Shown in pieces: positions 18,841 to 28,777 of a DNA stretch of 64,000 nucleotides (the first letter of the stretch is position 1; every line of letters begins with the position of its first letter). The stretch covers positions 310,001-374,000 of the forward strand of contig NZ_QRLV01000001.1 in the NCBI RefSeq assembly GCF_003472385.1, written 5' to 3'. The notes below the pieces were generated by a model. That model was not told where the DNA came from and ran no database searches. It was given only the letters and a program-made list of their open reading frames with translations. The position numbers and the translations under genes were made by a program. This DNA comes from Sutterella sp. AM11-39 (GTDB lineage Bacteria > Pseudomonadota > Gammaproteobacteria > Burkholderiales > Burkholderiaceae_F).

Positions 18841-18869
18841 AGTGAGCGCTTTGACTTGAGACCGTTTGC

Positions 18870-20645
18870 ATGACCTCCGCCTTTGCTCCTCTGGGGCTTT
18901 CCGAAAAACTCTGCGAGACCGTTGCGCGTCTGGGCTTTGAAGAGCCGACGCCGATTCAGTCCGCCGCAGTTCCTGAACTCATCAAAGGCGGCGACGTCTT
19001 GGGTCAGGCCGCCACCGGCACCGGCAAGACGGCAGCCTTTGCGCTGCCCGCCGTAGAAGTTTTTGCCGGCACCGAAGCTAAGCCCGGCGCTCCCCGCGTG
19101 CTCGTTCTCACGCCCACGCGAGAGTTGTGCCTGCAGGTGAGCGAAAGCTTCGTCAATCTCGGCCAAGACAGCGGTCTGGAAACCTGCCCCATCTACGGCG
19201 GCCAGGACTACTCGCGCCAGATCCGACTCTTAAAGCGCGGCGTTCACGTCGTCGTTGCCACGCCCGGCCGCGCGCTTGATCATCTGCACCGCGGAACGCT
19301 TGACCTCTCCCATGTCCAGTTCTTCGTGATGGACGAAGCCGACGAAATGCTCGACATGGGTTTTGCAGAAGAACTCGAAGAACTCACCGCTGCGCTTCCC
19401 GAAACGCACCAAACGGCGCTCTTTTCGGCGACGCTGCCCGAGCGCATTCTTGAAATCGCCAACAAGCATCTCAAGAACCCGAAACACATCGTCATCGAGA
19501 AAAACACCACGGAAGAAGCGCCTCGCGTGCCGCAGGTCGCCTACGTTGTGGCGCGCCCGCATCGCTTGGCTGCGCTCGCCCGCATTCTCGAAGTCGAAGA
19601 AGCCGAACTTGCCATCTGCTTTGCCCGCACTCGCGTCGAAGTCGACGAAGTCACGGAAGCCATGCGCGCCCGCGGATTTTCCGTAGAGGCTCTTCACGGC
19701 GGTCTTGATCAGGCCAGCCGCGACCGCGTTATGAAGCGCGCCAAAAACGGCTCCATCGAACTCATCGTTGCCACGGACGTCGCCGCCCGCGGCATTGACC
19801 TGGAAAACCTCACGCACGTGGTCAACCTGGGGTTGCCCGCCTCGCCTGAAACCTACGTACACCGTATCGGCCGTACGGGACGTGCCGGCCGCAGCGGTAC
19901 TGCCATCTCCGTCATCGAGCCTCGCGAACATCGCCGCCTGCGCTTTCTGGAATCGCACACCAAGGCCAAGATTGAAGTGCGCACGGTTCCCACGCTTACC
20001 GATGCGCGTGCCAAGCGTCTGTCGGCACTGAAGAATTCCATTGCCGAAGAGCTTTCCAACACCGAGCAAAGTGAGCGCTACCGTGTGATCGTCGAATCGC
20101 TGTGCACGCAGTTCGATCCGATGGATGTCGCCTGCGCAGCCGTCTCTCTTGCCAACCGTGCCGTCAACGGTACCGGCGACGAGGAAGAAATTCCCGAGCC
20201 GATGTTCTTTGACCGCCCCAAGCGCGAAAGAGCCCGAGCCAGTCGCCTGACCGAGACCCCCGAGGCCGGCATGAGCCGCATCTTCATCGGCGCCGGTCAC
20301 AAATCCGGCGTGCGTCCCGGCGACATTGTCGGAGCCATCGCCAACGAAGCGGGCATCGCAAGCCGCAAGATCGGGGCCATCGAAATCACCGAATCCTTTA
20401 CGCTCGTAGAAGTAGAAAAGTCTGTTGCCTCGGCCGTCGTCGAATCGCTTAAGGACAGCACGATCAAAGGCCGCCGCGTGACGATCAAGTTCGACCGTGC
20501 CCCAAAGCGCTTTGATGATCGCGAGGAAGGCACCGGCAAGCCCAAGCGCCAGTTCGACAAAAGGGACGATCGCAAAAAGAATCACCGCGGCAAAGCCAAG
20601 GATAAAAAGAAGAAATCGTCCGATACGTCCCGTTTCTACGAATAA
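18870..20645 (+). CDS. deaD: ATP-dependent RNA helicase, DeaD/CsdA-like
   Basis: A DEAD-box RNA helicase probably acting in ribosome assembly or mRNA decay. Motifs in order are the Q motif (PTPIQ, ~30), Walker A (ATGTGKT, ~49-55), PTRELC, DEAD, SAT, and HRIGRTGR. A DbpA-type RNA-binding domain (MSRIFIGAGHKSGVRPGDIVGAI, ~470-545) follows. The last ~45 residues are Lys/Arg/Asp-rich, typical of the DeaD tail. At 591 residues it is close to E. coli DeaD (629). It sits between rplY and pth; I did not find a strong terminator before pth. Confidence 0.9.
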   Translation: MTSAFAPLGLSEKLCETVARLGFEEPTPIQSAAVPELIKGGDVLGQAATGTGKTAAFALPAVEVFAGTEAKPGAPRVLVLTPTRELCLQVSESFVNLGQDSGLETCPIYGGQDYSRQIRLLKRGVHVVVATPGRALDHLHRGTLDLSHVQFFVMDEADEMLDMGFAEELEELTAALPETHQTALFSATLPERILEIANKHLKNPKHIVIEKNTTEEAPRVPQVAYVVARPHRLAALARILEVEEAELAICFARTRVEVDEVTEAMRARGFSVEALHGGLDQASRDRVMKRAKNGSIELIVATDVAARGIDLENLTHVVNLGLPASPETYVHRIGRTGRAGRSGTAISVIEPREHRRLRFLESHTKAKIEVRTVPTLTDARAKRLSALKNSIAEELSNTEQSERYRVIVESLCTQFDPMDVACAAVSLANRAVNGTGDEEEIPEPMFFDRPKRERARASRLTETPEAGMSRIFIGAGHKSGVRPGDIVGAIANEAGIASRKIGAIEITESFTLVEVEKSVASAVVESLKDSTIKGRRVTIKFDRAPKRFDDREEGTGKPKRQFDKRDDRKKNHRGKAKDKKKKSSDTSRFYE

Positions 20646-20677
20646 CGGACCGTTCGGACCAAAAGGAAGACTGCATC

Positions 20678-21334
20678 ATGGCTCAAAAGCCCATTGCTCT
20701 CATCGTCGGTCTCGGCAACCCGGGCGACGAATACAGAAACACCCGCCACAATGTCGGCTTTGACTTCCTCGACCGTCTGGCTCAGGCTAAAGGCGCGCGT
20801 TTCTCACATCAGGCCAAGTTCTTCGGCGAGACGGCCCGCATTTCGACGCCCGCCGGCGACGTGTGGCTGCTCAAGCCTTCGACCTACATGAATCTGTCGG
20901 GACAGGCCGTGCAGCCATTGGCTGCTTATTACAAGATTTCGCCGGAAGAAATTCTGGTGGTACACGACGAACTCGATCTCGTACCCGGCACGATGCGTCT
21001 GAAGTTCGGCGGCAGCAACGCCGGCCACAACGGTCTCAAAGACATCACGCAGCGTCTTTCGACGGGCGACTTCTGGCGACTGCGCGTCGGCATTGGTCAC
21101 CCGCGCAAGCTTTGTCCGGGCATGGCTGTGGTCGACTGGGTGCTTGGGCGCGCCACAGCCGAGCAGAACGAAGGAATCTCGAAGTGTCTTGAGGGCGCTC
21201 TGAAAGCCGTCGACAACCTTGCTCTGGGCAAATTTGACAGTGCGGAACGCACCCTCGGCAAGTTTGCGCATCCGCCCAAGCCAGCCAAGACCGAAAAGAC
21301 TCCCGAAAAGAAGGAGCCCGAGGCCGAAGCATAA
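20678..21334 (+). CDS. pth: Peptidyl-tRNA hydrolase
   Basis: It recycles peptidyl-tRNA released during translation. It carries the family opening ALIVGLGNPGDEYRNTRHNVGFD with the catalytic His in NTRHN, then KPSTYMNLSG and the Asp-bearing VVHDELDLVPG. It has 218 residues, about 20 longer than E. coli Pth, because of a charged Pro/Lys/Glu tail after residue 195. It follows the helicase gene by 32 bp and precedes ychF, the usual pth-ychF pair. Confidence 0.97.
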   Translation: MAQKPIALIVGLGNPGDEYRNTRHNVGFDFLDRLAQAKGARFSHQAKFFGETARISTPAGDVWLLKPSTYMNLSGQAVQPLAAYYKISPEEILVVHDELDLVPGTMRLKFGGSNAGHNGLKDITQRLSTGDFWRLRVGIGHPRKLCPGMAVVDWVLGRATAEQNEGISKCLEGALKAVDNLALGKFDSAERTLGKFAHPPKPAKTEKTPEKKEPEAEA

Positions 21335-21407
21335 AAATTTGCGGCTTGCTGCGCCATAATTATTTAATCATCCGATTTCATATTTTTCGCACAGGAATTT
21401 AATCGTC

Positions 21408-22502
21408 ATGGGACTGAAATGCGGCATCGTCGGTTTGCCAAACGTCGGCAAATCCACCATCTTTAACGCCTTAACGAAGGCCGGCATCGCGGCGGAAAAC
21501 TATCCGTTCTGCACCATTGAGCCCAATGTGGGCATCGTGGAAGTGCCCGATCCCCGTCTGCAGAAGCTCGCCGACATCGTCTCGCCCGAACGCATCGTGC
21601 CCGCCACCGTTGAATTCGTGGACATCGCCGGCCTCGTTGCAGGCGCAAGCAAGGGCGAAGGTCTAGGTAACCAATTCCTTGCCAACATTCGCGAATGCGA
21701 TGCCATCGCTCACATCGTGCGCTGCTTTGAAGACGAAAACGTCGTACACGTCGCAGGCAAAGTCTCTCCCTTGGACGACATCGAAGTCATCAATACGGAA
21801 TTAGCACTGGCCGACCTCGCCTCCGTTGAAAAGGCGCTTAACCGCTGGAGCAAACAGGCTCGTCAGGGCGGCGACAAGGAAGCGCTCAAACTCGTGCAGG
21901 TGCTCGAAAAGGTCCTGCCTTTCCTCAACGAAGGTAAGCCCGCTCGCGCGGCCAAGCTCTCCAAGGAAGAGCTCGCGATCATCCGTCCGCTGTTCCTTCT
22001 CACGCTCAAGCCCGTCATGTACGTGGCCAACGTCACCGAAAACGGCTTTGAAAACAATCCGCTTCTCGATTCCGTCAAGGAATTGGCCGCCGGCGAACAC
22101 GCCCCGGTCGTAGCCGTGTGCGCCAAGACCGAAGCAGAAATCGCCGAACTCGATGACGAAGACAAGGCCATGTTCCTGGAAGACATGGGCATGCACGAAC
22201 CGGGGCTCAACCGCGTGATTCGCGCCGGTTATGACCTGCTCGGTCTGCAGACCTACTTCACGGCCGGCGTCAAGGAAGTGCGAGCCTGGACGATTCACAA
22301 GGGCGATACGGCTCCGCAGGCTGCCGGCGTCATTCACACCGACTTCGAGCGCGGCTTCATTCGTGCGCAGACGATCAGCTACGACGACTACATCGCCTAC
22401 AAGGGCGAAAAAGGAGCTCAGGAAGCCGGCAAAATGCGTGCCGAAGGCAAGGACTATGTCGTGGCTGACGGCGACGTAATGAACTTCCTCTTTAACGTCT
22501 AA
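21408..22502 (+). CDS. ychF: Redox-regulated ribosome-binding ATPase YchF
   Basis: An Obg-superfamily P-loop protein that prefers ATP and binds ribosomes. G1 is GLPNVGKST (residues 8-16), G3 is [10 protein letters not shown], and the C-terminal TGS domain (about 280-364) contains [13 protein letters not shown] and [17 protein letters not shown]. The 364-residue length is exact for the family. It is the last plus-strand gene before a convergent hslR gene. Confidence 0.97.
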   Translation: MGLKCGIVGLPNVGKSTIFNALTKAGIAAENYPFCTIEPNVGIVEVPDPRLQKLADIVSPERIVPATVEFVDIAGLVAGASKGEGLGNQFLANIRECDAIAHIVRCFEDENVVHVAGKVSPLDDIEVINTELALADLASVEKALNRWSKQARQGGDKEALKLVQVLEKVLPFLNEGKPARAAKLSKEELAIIRPLFLLTLKPVMYVANVTENGFENNPLLDSVKELAAGEHAPVVAVCAKTEAEIAELDDEDKAMFLEDMGMHEPGLNRVIRAGYDLLGLQTYFTAGVKEVRAWTIHKGDTAPQAAGVIHTDFERGFIRAQTISYDDYIAYKGEKGAQEAGKMRAEGKDYVVADGDVMNFLFNV

Positions 22503-22525
22503 CTGACCACTTCGGTTAGCGTTTC

Positions 22526-22564
22526 AAAGAGCCTTTTCGAGACAACTTCGGAAAGGCTCTTTTC
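22526..22564. terminator. Bidirectional terminator between ychF and hslR
   Basis: agagccttt (22528-22536) pairs with aaaggctct (22552-22560). It is followed by ttt on the plus strand and, on the minus strand, by ttgaaac. It lies between converging genes. Confidence 0.75.
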
Positions 22565-22963
22565 TTATTCGAAGCCTTCGCGGGTGAAGTAGCGGATGCG
22601 TCGGGCATCGCGCTTGGTGGGGCGCCCCTTCTTGATGGAAAGTGCGGGCTCGGCGGCAAGTTTTCGGATCGCTGCGTTTTCTTCACGCAGAATCTTCGAC
22701 TCGTCCGTTTCACGATAAAGCGTCTGCGCCACAGGCGCGGGACCTCTCACCGTAGAAAGCTTTTCTACGAAGACCGTGAACTTTTCTTCGCCTCGGGTGA
22801 TTTCCAGCCGGTCGCCGGGTTTGACCTCGCGCGAAGACTTGATGCGGTTGCCGTCCAGACGCACGCGTCCGAGCTCGACGGCTTCCTGTGCGAGCGTGCG
22901 GGTTTTGAAGAATCGGGCGGCCCAAAGCCACTTATCGATGCGGACAGCTTGCAGTTCGGTCAT
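22565..22963 (-). CDS. hslR: S4-domain RNA-binding protein, Hsp15 (HslR) family
   Basis: A 132-residue S4 RNA-binding protein like Hsp15, which recycles stalled 50S subunits carrying peptidyl-tRNA after heat shock. The S4 fold is read in VRIDKWLWAARFFKTRTLAQEAVELGRVRLDGNRIKSSREVKPGD (split here for recognition: RIDKWLWAARF, ELGRVRLDG, VKPGD). A basic tail (KKGRPTKRDARRIRYF) follows, as in HslR. It stands alone between convergent ychF and divergent kdsD. Confidence 0.9.
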   Translation of the reverse strand: MTELQAVRIDKWLWAARFFKTRTLAQEAVELGRVRLDGNRIKSSREVKPGDRLEITRGEEKFTVFVEKLSTVRGPAPVAQTLYRETDESKILREENAAIRKLAAEPALSIKKGRPTKRDARRIRYFTREGFE

Positions 22964-23075
22964 AAGTCAGTCGAAAAAGAAAATCGACGGAAAAGTTTAG
23001 CGGCAATTTTGCTCAATGGGAAAAGGTCTTCACGCGCTAAAATGACGTGTTTCCCTAGGTCTTTTATTCATTTTT

Positions 23076-24062
23076 ATGAACGATACTGCCAACTGCGACG
23101 GCGCCATCGCGCTCGGTCGCGAAGTGCTCCTGCACGAAGCGCAAGCCGTCAGAGATCTTGCCGATACGCTCGATGCGCCCCATTTCGGAAAAGCCGTTGA
23201 AATGCTCCTGAACTGCAAAGGCCGCGTTGTCGTCAGCGGCGTAGGCAAGTCGGGACACATCGGCCGCAAGCTTGCCGCAACGCTCGCCTCCACCGGTACG
23301 CCCGCCTTTTTCGTGCATGCCGCCGAAGCCGCCCACGGCGACTTGGGTATGATCACGGTCGATGATGTCGTCATCGGCATTTCGTACTCGGGCACTTCCA
23401 ACGAGCTGCTCACGATCGTCCCGATTATCAAACGCGAAGGCGCCAAGTTCATTTCGATTACGGGAAATCCTGAAAGTTCGCTTGCACGTCACGCCGATGT
23501 CAACCTCAATGTACACGTGCCCTTTGAAGCCTGCCCTCTCAACCTCGCGCCCACGTCGTCGACCACGGCCACGCTGGCAATGGGCGATGCACTGGCCGTT
23601 GCTTGTATGCACGCCAAGGGCTTTACAAAGGAAGACTTCGCTCGCTCGCATCCGGGCGGCGCACTCGGCCGCAAGCTTCTCACCCATGTCAAGGATGTCA
23701 TGCGCACGGGCGAAGAAGTCCCGGTCGTGCTTTCCGGCACCACGGTTCTGGAAGCCACGCGCGAAATCACCAAGAAACACATCGGTATGACTGCCGTCGT
23801 TGACGGCGACAAGAAGGTGCTCGGCATCTTCACCGAAGGCGATCTGCGTCGACTCATCGAGCAGCGCGGCGACATCCGCGGCGTCAAGATTGATGAAGTA
23901 ATGACCCGCACGCCGGCAACAATCGAACCCGAAGCGATGGCTGCATCAGCCGCCAAGATCATCGACGAACGAATGATCAACCAGCTTCTGGTGATTGACG
24001 GCGAACGTCATCTGGTGGGCGCCCTGCACATCCACGATCTCATGACCTCCAAGGTGATTTGA
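23076..24062 (+). CDS. kdsD: D-arabinose-5-phosphate isomerase
   Basis: It interconverts ribulose-5-phosphate and arabinose-5-phosphate, the first committed step to Kdo. The SIS domain (about residues 35-185) contains VVSGVGKSGHIGRK, and HPGGALGRKLL marks its end. Two CBS domains follow (about 205-325). At 328 residues it is the family length. The stop overlaps the kdsC start as TGATG. It heads the kdsD-kdsC-lptC-lptA-lptB-rpoN cluster. Confidence 0.96.
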   Translation: MNDTANCDGAIALGREVLLHEAQAVRDLADTLDAPHFGKAVEMLLNCKGRVVVSGVGKSGHIGRKLAATLASTGTPAFFVHAAEAAHGDLGMITVDDVVIGISYSGTSNELLTIVPIIKREGAKFISITGNPESSLARHADVNLNVHVPFEACPLNLAPTSSTTATLAMGDALAVACMHAKGFTKEDFARSHPGGALGRKLLTHVKDVMRTGEEVPVVLSGTTVLEATREITKKHIGMTAVVDGDKKVLGIFTEGDLRRLIEQRGDIRGVKIDEVMTRTPATIEPEAMAASAAKIIDERMINQLLVIDGERHLVGALHIHDLMTSKVI

Positions 24063-24601
24063 TGACCGATTTGTTTACCCGCGCCACGTCCGTGCGTCTG
24101 GTGGTTCTGGACGTCGACGGCGTTCTCACCGACGGCTCGATTTGGACGGGAGAAAACGGAGAACTTGTCAAGCGTTTCCATACTCGCGACGGTCTGGGCA
24201 TCAAGATGCTGCAGGCCGCGGGTATTCCGGTGGCCATTCTCACCGGCCGCATTTCCGCACAAACTGCCGCCCGCGCTAAGGAACTCGGCATCACTTGCGT
24301 GAAACAAGGCAAGCGCTTCAAGACGAACGCATGGGAAGAGATTCTCGCAGAGCACGGCGTGTCCGCCGAACAGACGGCCTACATGGGCGATGACGTACCC
24401 GACATTCCCATCCTGCAACGCGCGGGATTAGCCGCGGTGCCGGCAGACGCCTCCGAAGACGTCATGCCGTTGGCTCACTGGGTGAGCCCAAAGATAGGCG
24501 GCAACGGCGCCGTGCGTAGCCTGGCCGAATTCATTCTTCGCTCGCAGGGAAAGTGGGACAATCTGATTCAGAAAAACTACGTTGAAGGAGACCTTTCGTG
24601 A
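24062..24601 (+). CDS. kdsC: 3-deoxy-D-manno-octulosonate-8-phosphate phosphatase
   Basis: A HAD phosphatase without a cap domain that dephosphorylates Kdo-8-phosphate. Motif I is LDVDGVLTDG (D17, D19), motif II ILTGRIS, and the C-terminal acidic loop MGDDVPD. The 179 residues match the tetrameric C0 type. I use the ATG at 24062, sharing one base with the kdsD stop, rather than the TTG one codon earlier. Its own stop overlaps the GTG of lptC. Confidence 0.96.
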   Translation: MTDLFTRATSVRLVVLDVDGVLTDGSIWTGENGELVKRFHTRDGLGIKMLQAAGIPVAILTGRISAQTAARAKELGITCVKQGKRFKTNAWEEILAEHGVSAEQTAYMGDDVPDIPILQRAGLAAVPADASEDVMPLAHWVSPKIGGNGAVRSLAEFILRSQGKWDNLIQKNYVEGDLS

Positions 24602-25185
24602 AGGTCTATCTGCGCGACCGCATCACGGCGGGCCTGGGCATCGGCGTTTTAGCCGTCGTCGCCGCCATGAGCTACTACTACTCGATTCACACCGAGACGG
24701 AAGCGCTGCGCGCGGAAATCATCCGCGAGTCGCCCGATTTCACGAGCACCAACATCGCGCTTACGCAATTTAAAGCTGACGGAACGGCCGAACGCCGCAT
24801 CTTCGCCGACTATGCCGAGCACTACGAAGATGGCCGCATGACGAGTCTGCGGCCGCGTCTGGTAACGCTTTCGGTCGACGAACCGCAGGTGAAGGCGAGC
24901 GCCGATACCGGCATCAGTTCGGACGCAGGCGAAACGGTGCACTTTACGGGCAACGTCGTCGTCACGCGCGCGGGCGACCGTGAAAATGCTCCCATGCGCT
25001 TTGAAACAGAACAGCTCACCGTGTTTCCGGACACCGAAATTTTTGAAACCGGCGCTCCCGTCAAACTCGTCAACGGAGCCGACGTCACAACCGGCATCGG
25101 CATGACGTTTGACAACGTCGAGCGCACTGTGAACATTCACAGCAACGTAAAATCAAGCTTTAGCCCGCGTAACGAGAAGGAATAA
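24598..25185 (+). CDS. lptC: LPS export system protein LptC
   Basis: A bitopic inner-membrane protein that passes LPS from LptB2FG to LptA. It has a short cytoplasmic N-terminus, one transmembrane helix (about residues 11-30, ITAGLGIGVLAVVAAMSYYY) and a beta-jellyroll periplasmic domain of ~160 residues. The start is a GTG inside the kdsC stop region, supported by GAAGGAGA 7-14 bases upstream. Sequence is diverged, but length and position before lptA and lptB are decisive. Confidence 0.92.
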   Translation: MKVYLRDRITAGLGIGVLAVVAAMSYYYSIHTETEALRAEIIRESPDFTSTNIALTQFKADGTAERRIFADYAEHYEDGRMTSLRPRLVTLSVDEPQVKASADTGISSDAGETVHFTGNVVVTRAGDRENAPMRFETEQLTVFPDTEIFETGAPVKLVNGADVTTGIGMTFDNVERTVNIHSNVKSSFSPRNEKE

Positions 25186-25191
25186 TTCGAG

Positions 25192-25803
25192 ATGCGTTTG
25201 AAAACGACTGCACTGCCGCTTGCCTGCGCCCTCTTTCTGCTGACGGCCTTTGGCTCCGCCAACGCCGAAACGGCCGACCGCAGCAAGCCCATTGAAATCA
25301 ACGCCGACAATTTCCAGGGCGATGAAGTCCAGCAGGTCGCGATTTACACGGGCCGCGTCGAGGTGCATCAGGGCACGCTCGAAATTCTCGGCGACAAGCT
25401 CACGGTGACAATTTCGCCTGAAGGCTATCGCACCATCACCGTCACGGGTAACCCCGTGCGCATGAAGGAGCGACGTGATCCCAAAACGCCCGGCGTTGAA
25501 GAATGGGTACACGCAAGCAGCCTAACGGCCGTTTACGAAGAACAAAAGGATGTGATCACGCTCACGGAACTGGCCAAGCTCGCCCGCAGCGAAAACGGCC
25601 TTGTGAAGGATTCAAGCGCAGGTGAAAAAATCGTCTACAACCTGCGCACCGCTCGCTCGCGCGTGGAAGGCGCTGTCGTCGAAGGCAAGCGTAACCGCGT
25701 GAGCACCGTTCTGGCACCTCGCAAGCAGGGCAATCAAGCTGCACCCGCCCCGAGCACCGGCGCCACGGCTCCCATGCAGGGTACGACTCGCCTGGGCCAG
25801 TAA
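25192..25803 (+). CDS. lptA: LPS transport periplasmic protein LptA
   Basis: LptA oligomers bridge LPS across the periplasm. A signal peptide (MRLKTTALPLACALFLL..., cleaved near SANA) precedes the OstA/LptA beta-jellyroll: KPIEINADNFQGDEVQQVAIYTG near residues 33-55 and a VTGNPVRMKERRD segment near 85. The C-terminal ~30 residues are Ala/Pro/Gly-rich. Total 203 residues. It lies 6 bp after lptC and 33 bp before lptB. Confidence 0.94.
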   Translation: MRLKTTALPLACALFLLTAFGSANAETADRSKPIEINADNFQGDEVQQVAIYTGRVEVHQGTLEILGDKLTVTISPEGYRTITVTGNPVRMKERRDPKTPGVEEWVHASSLTAVYEEQKDVITLTELAKLARSENGLVKDSSAGEKIVYNLRTARSRVEGAVVEGKRNRVSTVLAPRKQGNQAAPAPSTGATAPMQGTTRLGQ

Positions 25804-25836
25804 GTTAACCGAACAACAAACCTAGAGAGATCCGTT

Positions 25837-26592
25837 TTGTCTGACAAGCAGATTGACACGCTCACGGCCAAGAACCTCATGAAACGCTACGGTGCGCGCA
25901 AAGTGGTGCGCGACGTGTCTGTAAGCGTCAAAAGCGGTGAGGTAGTAGGGCTTCTCGGGCCCAACGGCGCCGGCAAAACCACGACCTTCTACATGATCGT
26001 GGGCCTTGTGCCGCCCAACGGCGGCGACATCCTCTTAAACGACAATCCGATCACGCATCTGCCTATTTTCAAGCGAGCCCGCCTGGGCGTGTCCTACCTG
26101 CCGCAAGAAGCAAGCGTCTTTCGCAAGCTAACAGTCGAGGATAACATCCGCGCCATTCTGGAGCTGCAGTACGATAAGACAGGCGCCCGGCTGTCGCGCA
26201 CCGAAATCGAAAAGCGCCTCAACAATCTTCTCGACGAGCTGCAGATTCAGCACATCCGCACCAACACTGCCCTCTCGCTTTCGGGCGGCGAACGTCGCCG
26301 CACGGAAATCGCACGTGCATTGGCAGCTGATCCTCGCTTCATTCTGCTCGACGAACCGTTTGCAGGTGTCGACCCAATCGCCGTGATTGAAATTCAGCGC
26401 ATCGTTCGCTTCCTCAAGGACCGCGGCATCGGTGTCCTGATCACCGATCACAACGTACGAGAAACGCTGGGCATTTGCGACCACGCCTACATCATCAACG
26501 AAGGCGAAGTGCTCGCTCAGGGCTCGCCCGAAGAAATCATCTCCAACGAGTCCGTCCGAAAGATTTATCTGGGCGAAAACTTCCGCATGTAA
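25837..26592 (+). CDS. lptB: LPS export ABC transporter ATPase LptB
   Basis: The ATPase that powers LPS extraction from the inner membrane with LptF/LptG. Walker A is GPNGAGKTT (about 42-50), signature LSGGERRR, Walker [14 protein letters not shown], and H-loop ITDHNVRET. The best start is TTG at 25837 (AGAGAG upstream); the first in-frame ATG is 14 codons later and would remove the first strand. Its 251 residues are normal. It is followed 12 bp later by rpoN. Confidence 0.95.
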   Translation: MSDKQIDTLTAKNLMKRYGARKVVRDVSVSVKSGEVVGLLGPNGAGKTTTFYMIVGLVPPNGGDILLNDNPITHLPIFKRARLGVSYLPQEASVFRKLTVEDNIRAILELQYDKTGARLSRTEIEKRLNNLLDELQIQHIRTNTALSLSGGERRRTEIARALAADPRFILLDEPFAGVDPIAVIEIQRIVRFLKDRGIGVLITDHNVRETLGICDHAYIINEGEVLAQGSPEEIISNESVRKIYLGENFRM

Positions 26593-26604
26593 TCTTTTCT
26601 TCGG

Positions 26605-28032
26605 ATGTCCGCTATGCCGAGAGCCGCTCTGTCGCAAACCATCACGCAAAAGACCGTGCTCTCGCAGCAGCTGCGGCAGTCCGTGGAGCTGCTGCAGCTC
26701 TCGGGGCCCGAACTGCAACGCGAGCTCGAAGTCCAGCTACTATCCAATCCCCTTCTGAAGCTCGACGAAGAGTCTTCGGCCGCCGAAACACCGATCAAAA
26801 GCGAGGAACTCCCTGCGCAGCAGGCGCCCGAAGCGGGCGTCGCACACGACTTTCGTGAACCCAATTACCTCACCTGGCGAGGCACGGCTCCCGAAACCGA
26901 AGATTTCGATCCCTACGGCGCCATCGGCTCACAGGAAACACTAAGCGACTATCTCCTGCATCAGCTCGGCTGTCTTCGTCTTGCCGAAGATCTGAGGATG
27001 CGCTGCGCATGGATCATCGGCAACCTCGACGACGAAGGTTTCCTGTCCGACAGTCTTGAAGAACTCGCACGCGACGGCGCTCAGGTCATCGGTGTGACCG
27101 AAGATCTCTACGCCTGGCAAGAAGCTCTTCGCCTGGTACAAGGTCTCGACCCCGCAGGGATTGCGGCCGACGGGCCGACACAGTCTCTTTTGATTCAGCT
27201 CTCCCGACTGGAAGTTTCCGAGGAAGAGCGTACGATCGCCTCGGCGCTTCTTACACGCATGCCCGAGGCGCTGGCCAAGCGCGACCACAAAGCTGCGGCC
27301 AGAGCGCTGGGCGTTACCGTGGAAAAAATCGAGCAGGCGCACGCGCTCATCTTGTCGCTTAATCCCCATCCGGCGTCTGCCTTCGCCGATACGCACGAAA
27401 CGGGCTGCGTCATTGCCGAAGTGTTGCTCGTCAAGACCAAGGACGGCTGGAAGGCCGTGCTCAATCCGGACGTGGTCGCCCGACTGCGTTTTGACGATGA
27501 AACGTACAACCTTCTGACTCAAGCCAAGCTTCAGGGTAAAGACCTCGCCGACTGGAAAGCTCGCGCGCGCGACGCCCGAGGTTTTGTGCGTGCGCTTGAG
27601 ATGCGCTACTCGACCATCACAGCCGTGGCTCAGACGATTGCCGACATGCAGGAAGCCTTTTTCACCGAAGGCCCCAAAGCGCTCAAGCCCATGGGACTTA
27701 AGGACATCGCCGCCCGACTCGGACTGTCGGAATCCACCGTCAGTCGCGCCGCAGCAGGCAAATATCTGCAAAGCCCCTCGGGGACGTTTGAGCTCAAGTA
27801 TTTCTTCTCAAGCGCTCTTGCAGGCGACGACGGTCAAACGGCAAGCGCCGCAGCCGCCCGACAGCTTATCGTGGAAGCCGTGGCCAAAGAAAATCCCGCA
27901 AAGCCACTGTCGGACGCCGCCATCGCGGAAATCCTCGCTTCCCACGGCATTCACCTGGCTCGTCGTACGGTTGCCAAGTACAGAGAAATCGAGCAGATTC
28001 CGCCAAAAAGCCTTCGCAAGCGCTCAAGCTGA
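26605..28032 (+). CDS. rpoN: RNA polymerase sigma-54 factor
   Basis: Sigma-54 directs polymerase to -24/-12 promoters with AAA+ activators. Region I (SQTITQKTVLSQQLRQSVELLQL) is Gln/Leu-rich, the core-binding domain follows, and the C-terminal RpoN box ARRTVAKYRE spans about residues 452-461. At 475 residues it matches the family. The helix-turn-helix GLKDIAARLGLSESTVSRA lies near 363-381. It follows lptB by 12 bp, the classic lptB-rpoN arrangement. Confidence 0.97.
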   Translation: MSAMPRAALSQTITQKTVLSQQLRQSVELLQLSGPELQRELEVQLLSNPLLKLDEESSAAETPIKSEELPAQQAPEAGVAHDFREPNYLTWRGTAPETEDFDPYGAIGSQETLSDYLLHQLGCLRLAEDLRMRCAWIIGNLDDEGFLSDSLEELARDGAQVIGVTEDLYAWQEALRLVQGLDPAGIAADGPTQSLLIQLSRLEVSEEERTIASALLTRMPEALAKRDHKAAARALGVTVEKIEQAHALILSLNPHPASAFADTHETGCVIAEVLLVKTKDGWKAVLNPDVVARLRFDDETYNLLTQAKLQGKDLADWKARARDARGFVRALEMRYSTITAVAQTIADMQEAFFTEGPKALKPMGLKDIAARLGLSESTVSRAAAGKYLQSPSGTFELKYFFSSALAGDDGQTASAAAARQLIVEAVAKENPAKPLSDAAIAEILASHGIHLARRTVAKYREIEQIPPKSLRKRSS

Positions 28033-28161
28033 CGGTACATGTGCCGCTTCTTAAAGCAACAGCCCGAGCCTCTTTCGGGCAAGGCGGTACAATGCGCGGA
28101 GTGTTTTAATTCGAGCCGAACATAAATCCCGCTCATCGTTTTTCTGTTGGCTCTTTTTTGT

Positions 28162-28677
28162 ATGAATCCCGTAGCTTCGCTTCTGACGATCGACGGCATT
28201 GCGCTCAATGTGGATGCCCCCAGCCGCAAACGCGCGTTCGAGGAACTTGCGCATTTGTTTGAAAAAAATGCCGGCATTCCCCACCGGGAAGCCTTTGACG
28301 CCCTCAACGCCCGCGAGCGCCTCGGCTGCACGGCTCTCGGGGGCGGCGTCGCGATTCCGCACGGCCGCATTCAGGGGCTCGACAAGATCGTCGTTGCCAT
28401 CCTGAGAACCAAAACCCCGGTGGTGTTCGACACGCCCGACAATCGCCGCGCACGACTTTTTTTCGGCATCCTGATTCCTGCCAATGATGAGGAGCACTAC
28501 CTGCCGGTACTGTCCACTGTCGCCGCACTTTTGAAAGACCGCGACATTAAGGACAAGCTTCTGAACGAAACCGAACCCGTGGCCATCTGCCAGACCATAA
28601 GCGACTTCGTGCCGCAGGAATGGCCGGCCGACTCCGAAGAGGAAACGCAGGATCTGCAAAACAGCGCTTCCGCATAA
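28162..28677 (+). CDS. ptsN: PTS EIIA-Ntr-type regulatory protein PtsN
   Basis: The EIIA-Ntr protein of the nitrogen-related phosphotransferase chain, which regulates potassium and nitrogen functions according to its phosphorylation. The phosphorylatable His is H67 in GVAIPHGRI. At 171 residues from the ATG at 28162 it is close to family length; a TTG at 28147 is possible but neither start has a good ribosome binding site. A GCCCGA/TCGGGC hairpin and a TACAAT element lie in the 129 bp upstream. It is followed directly by rapZ. Confidence 0.92.
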   Translation: MNPVASLLTIDGIALNVDAPSRKRAFEELAHLFEKNAGIPHREAFDALNARERLGCTALGGGVAIPHGRIQGLDKIVVAILRTKTPVVFDTPDNRRARLFFGILIPANDEEHYLPVLSTVAALLKDRDIKDKLLNETEPVAICQTISDFVPQEWPADSEEETQDLQNSASA

Positions 28678-28777
28678 GCCTCTGTCCCGATTGAATTTTT
28701 CTTTCGCAAACCCTGACCGAACGCGTAGTCCGTGAGACAATACCGTTCGGTTGTTTGTTTTGAAAAAGGGCAACGTC

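Noticed and set aside
19230..20585. 451-codon minus-strand frame opposite deaD
   Set aside because: Antisense to a helicase with complete motifs; composition is Gly/Asp/Phe-rich with no domain.
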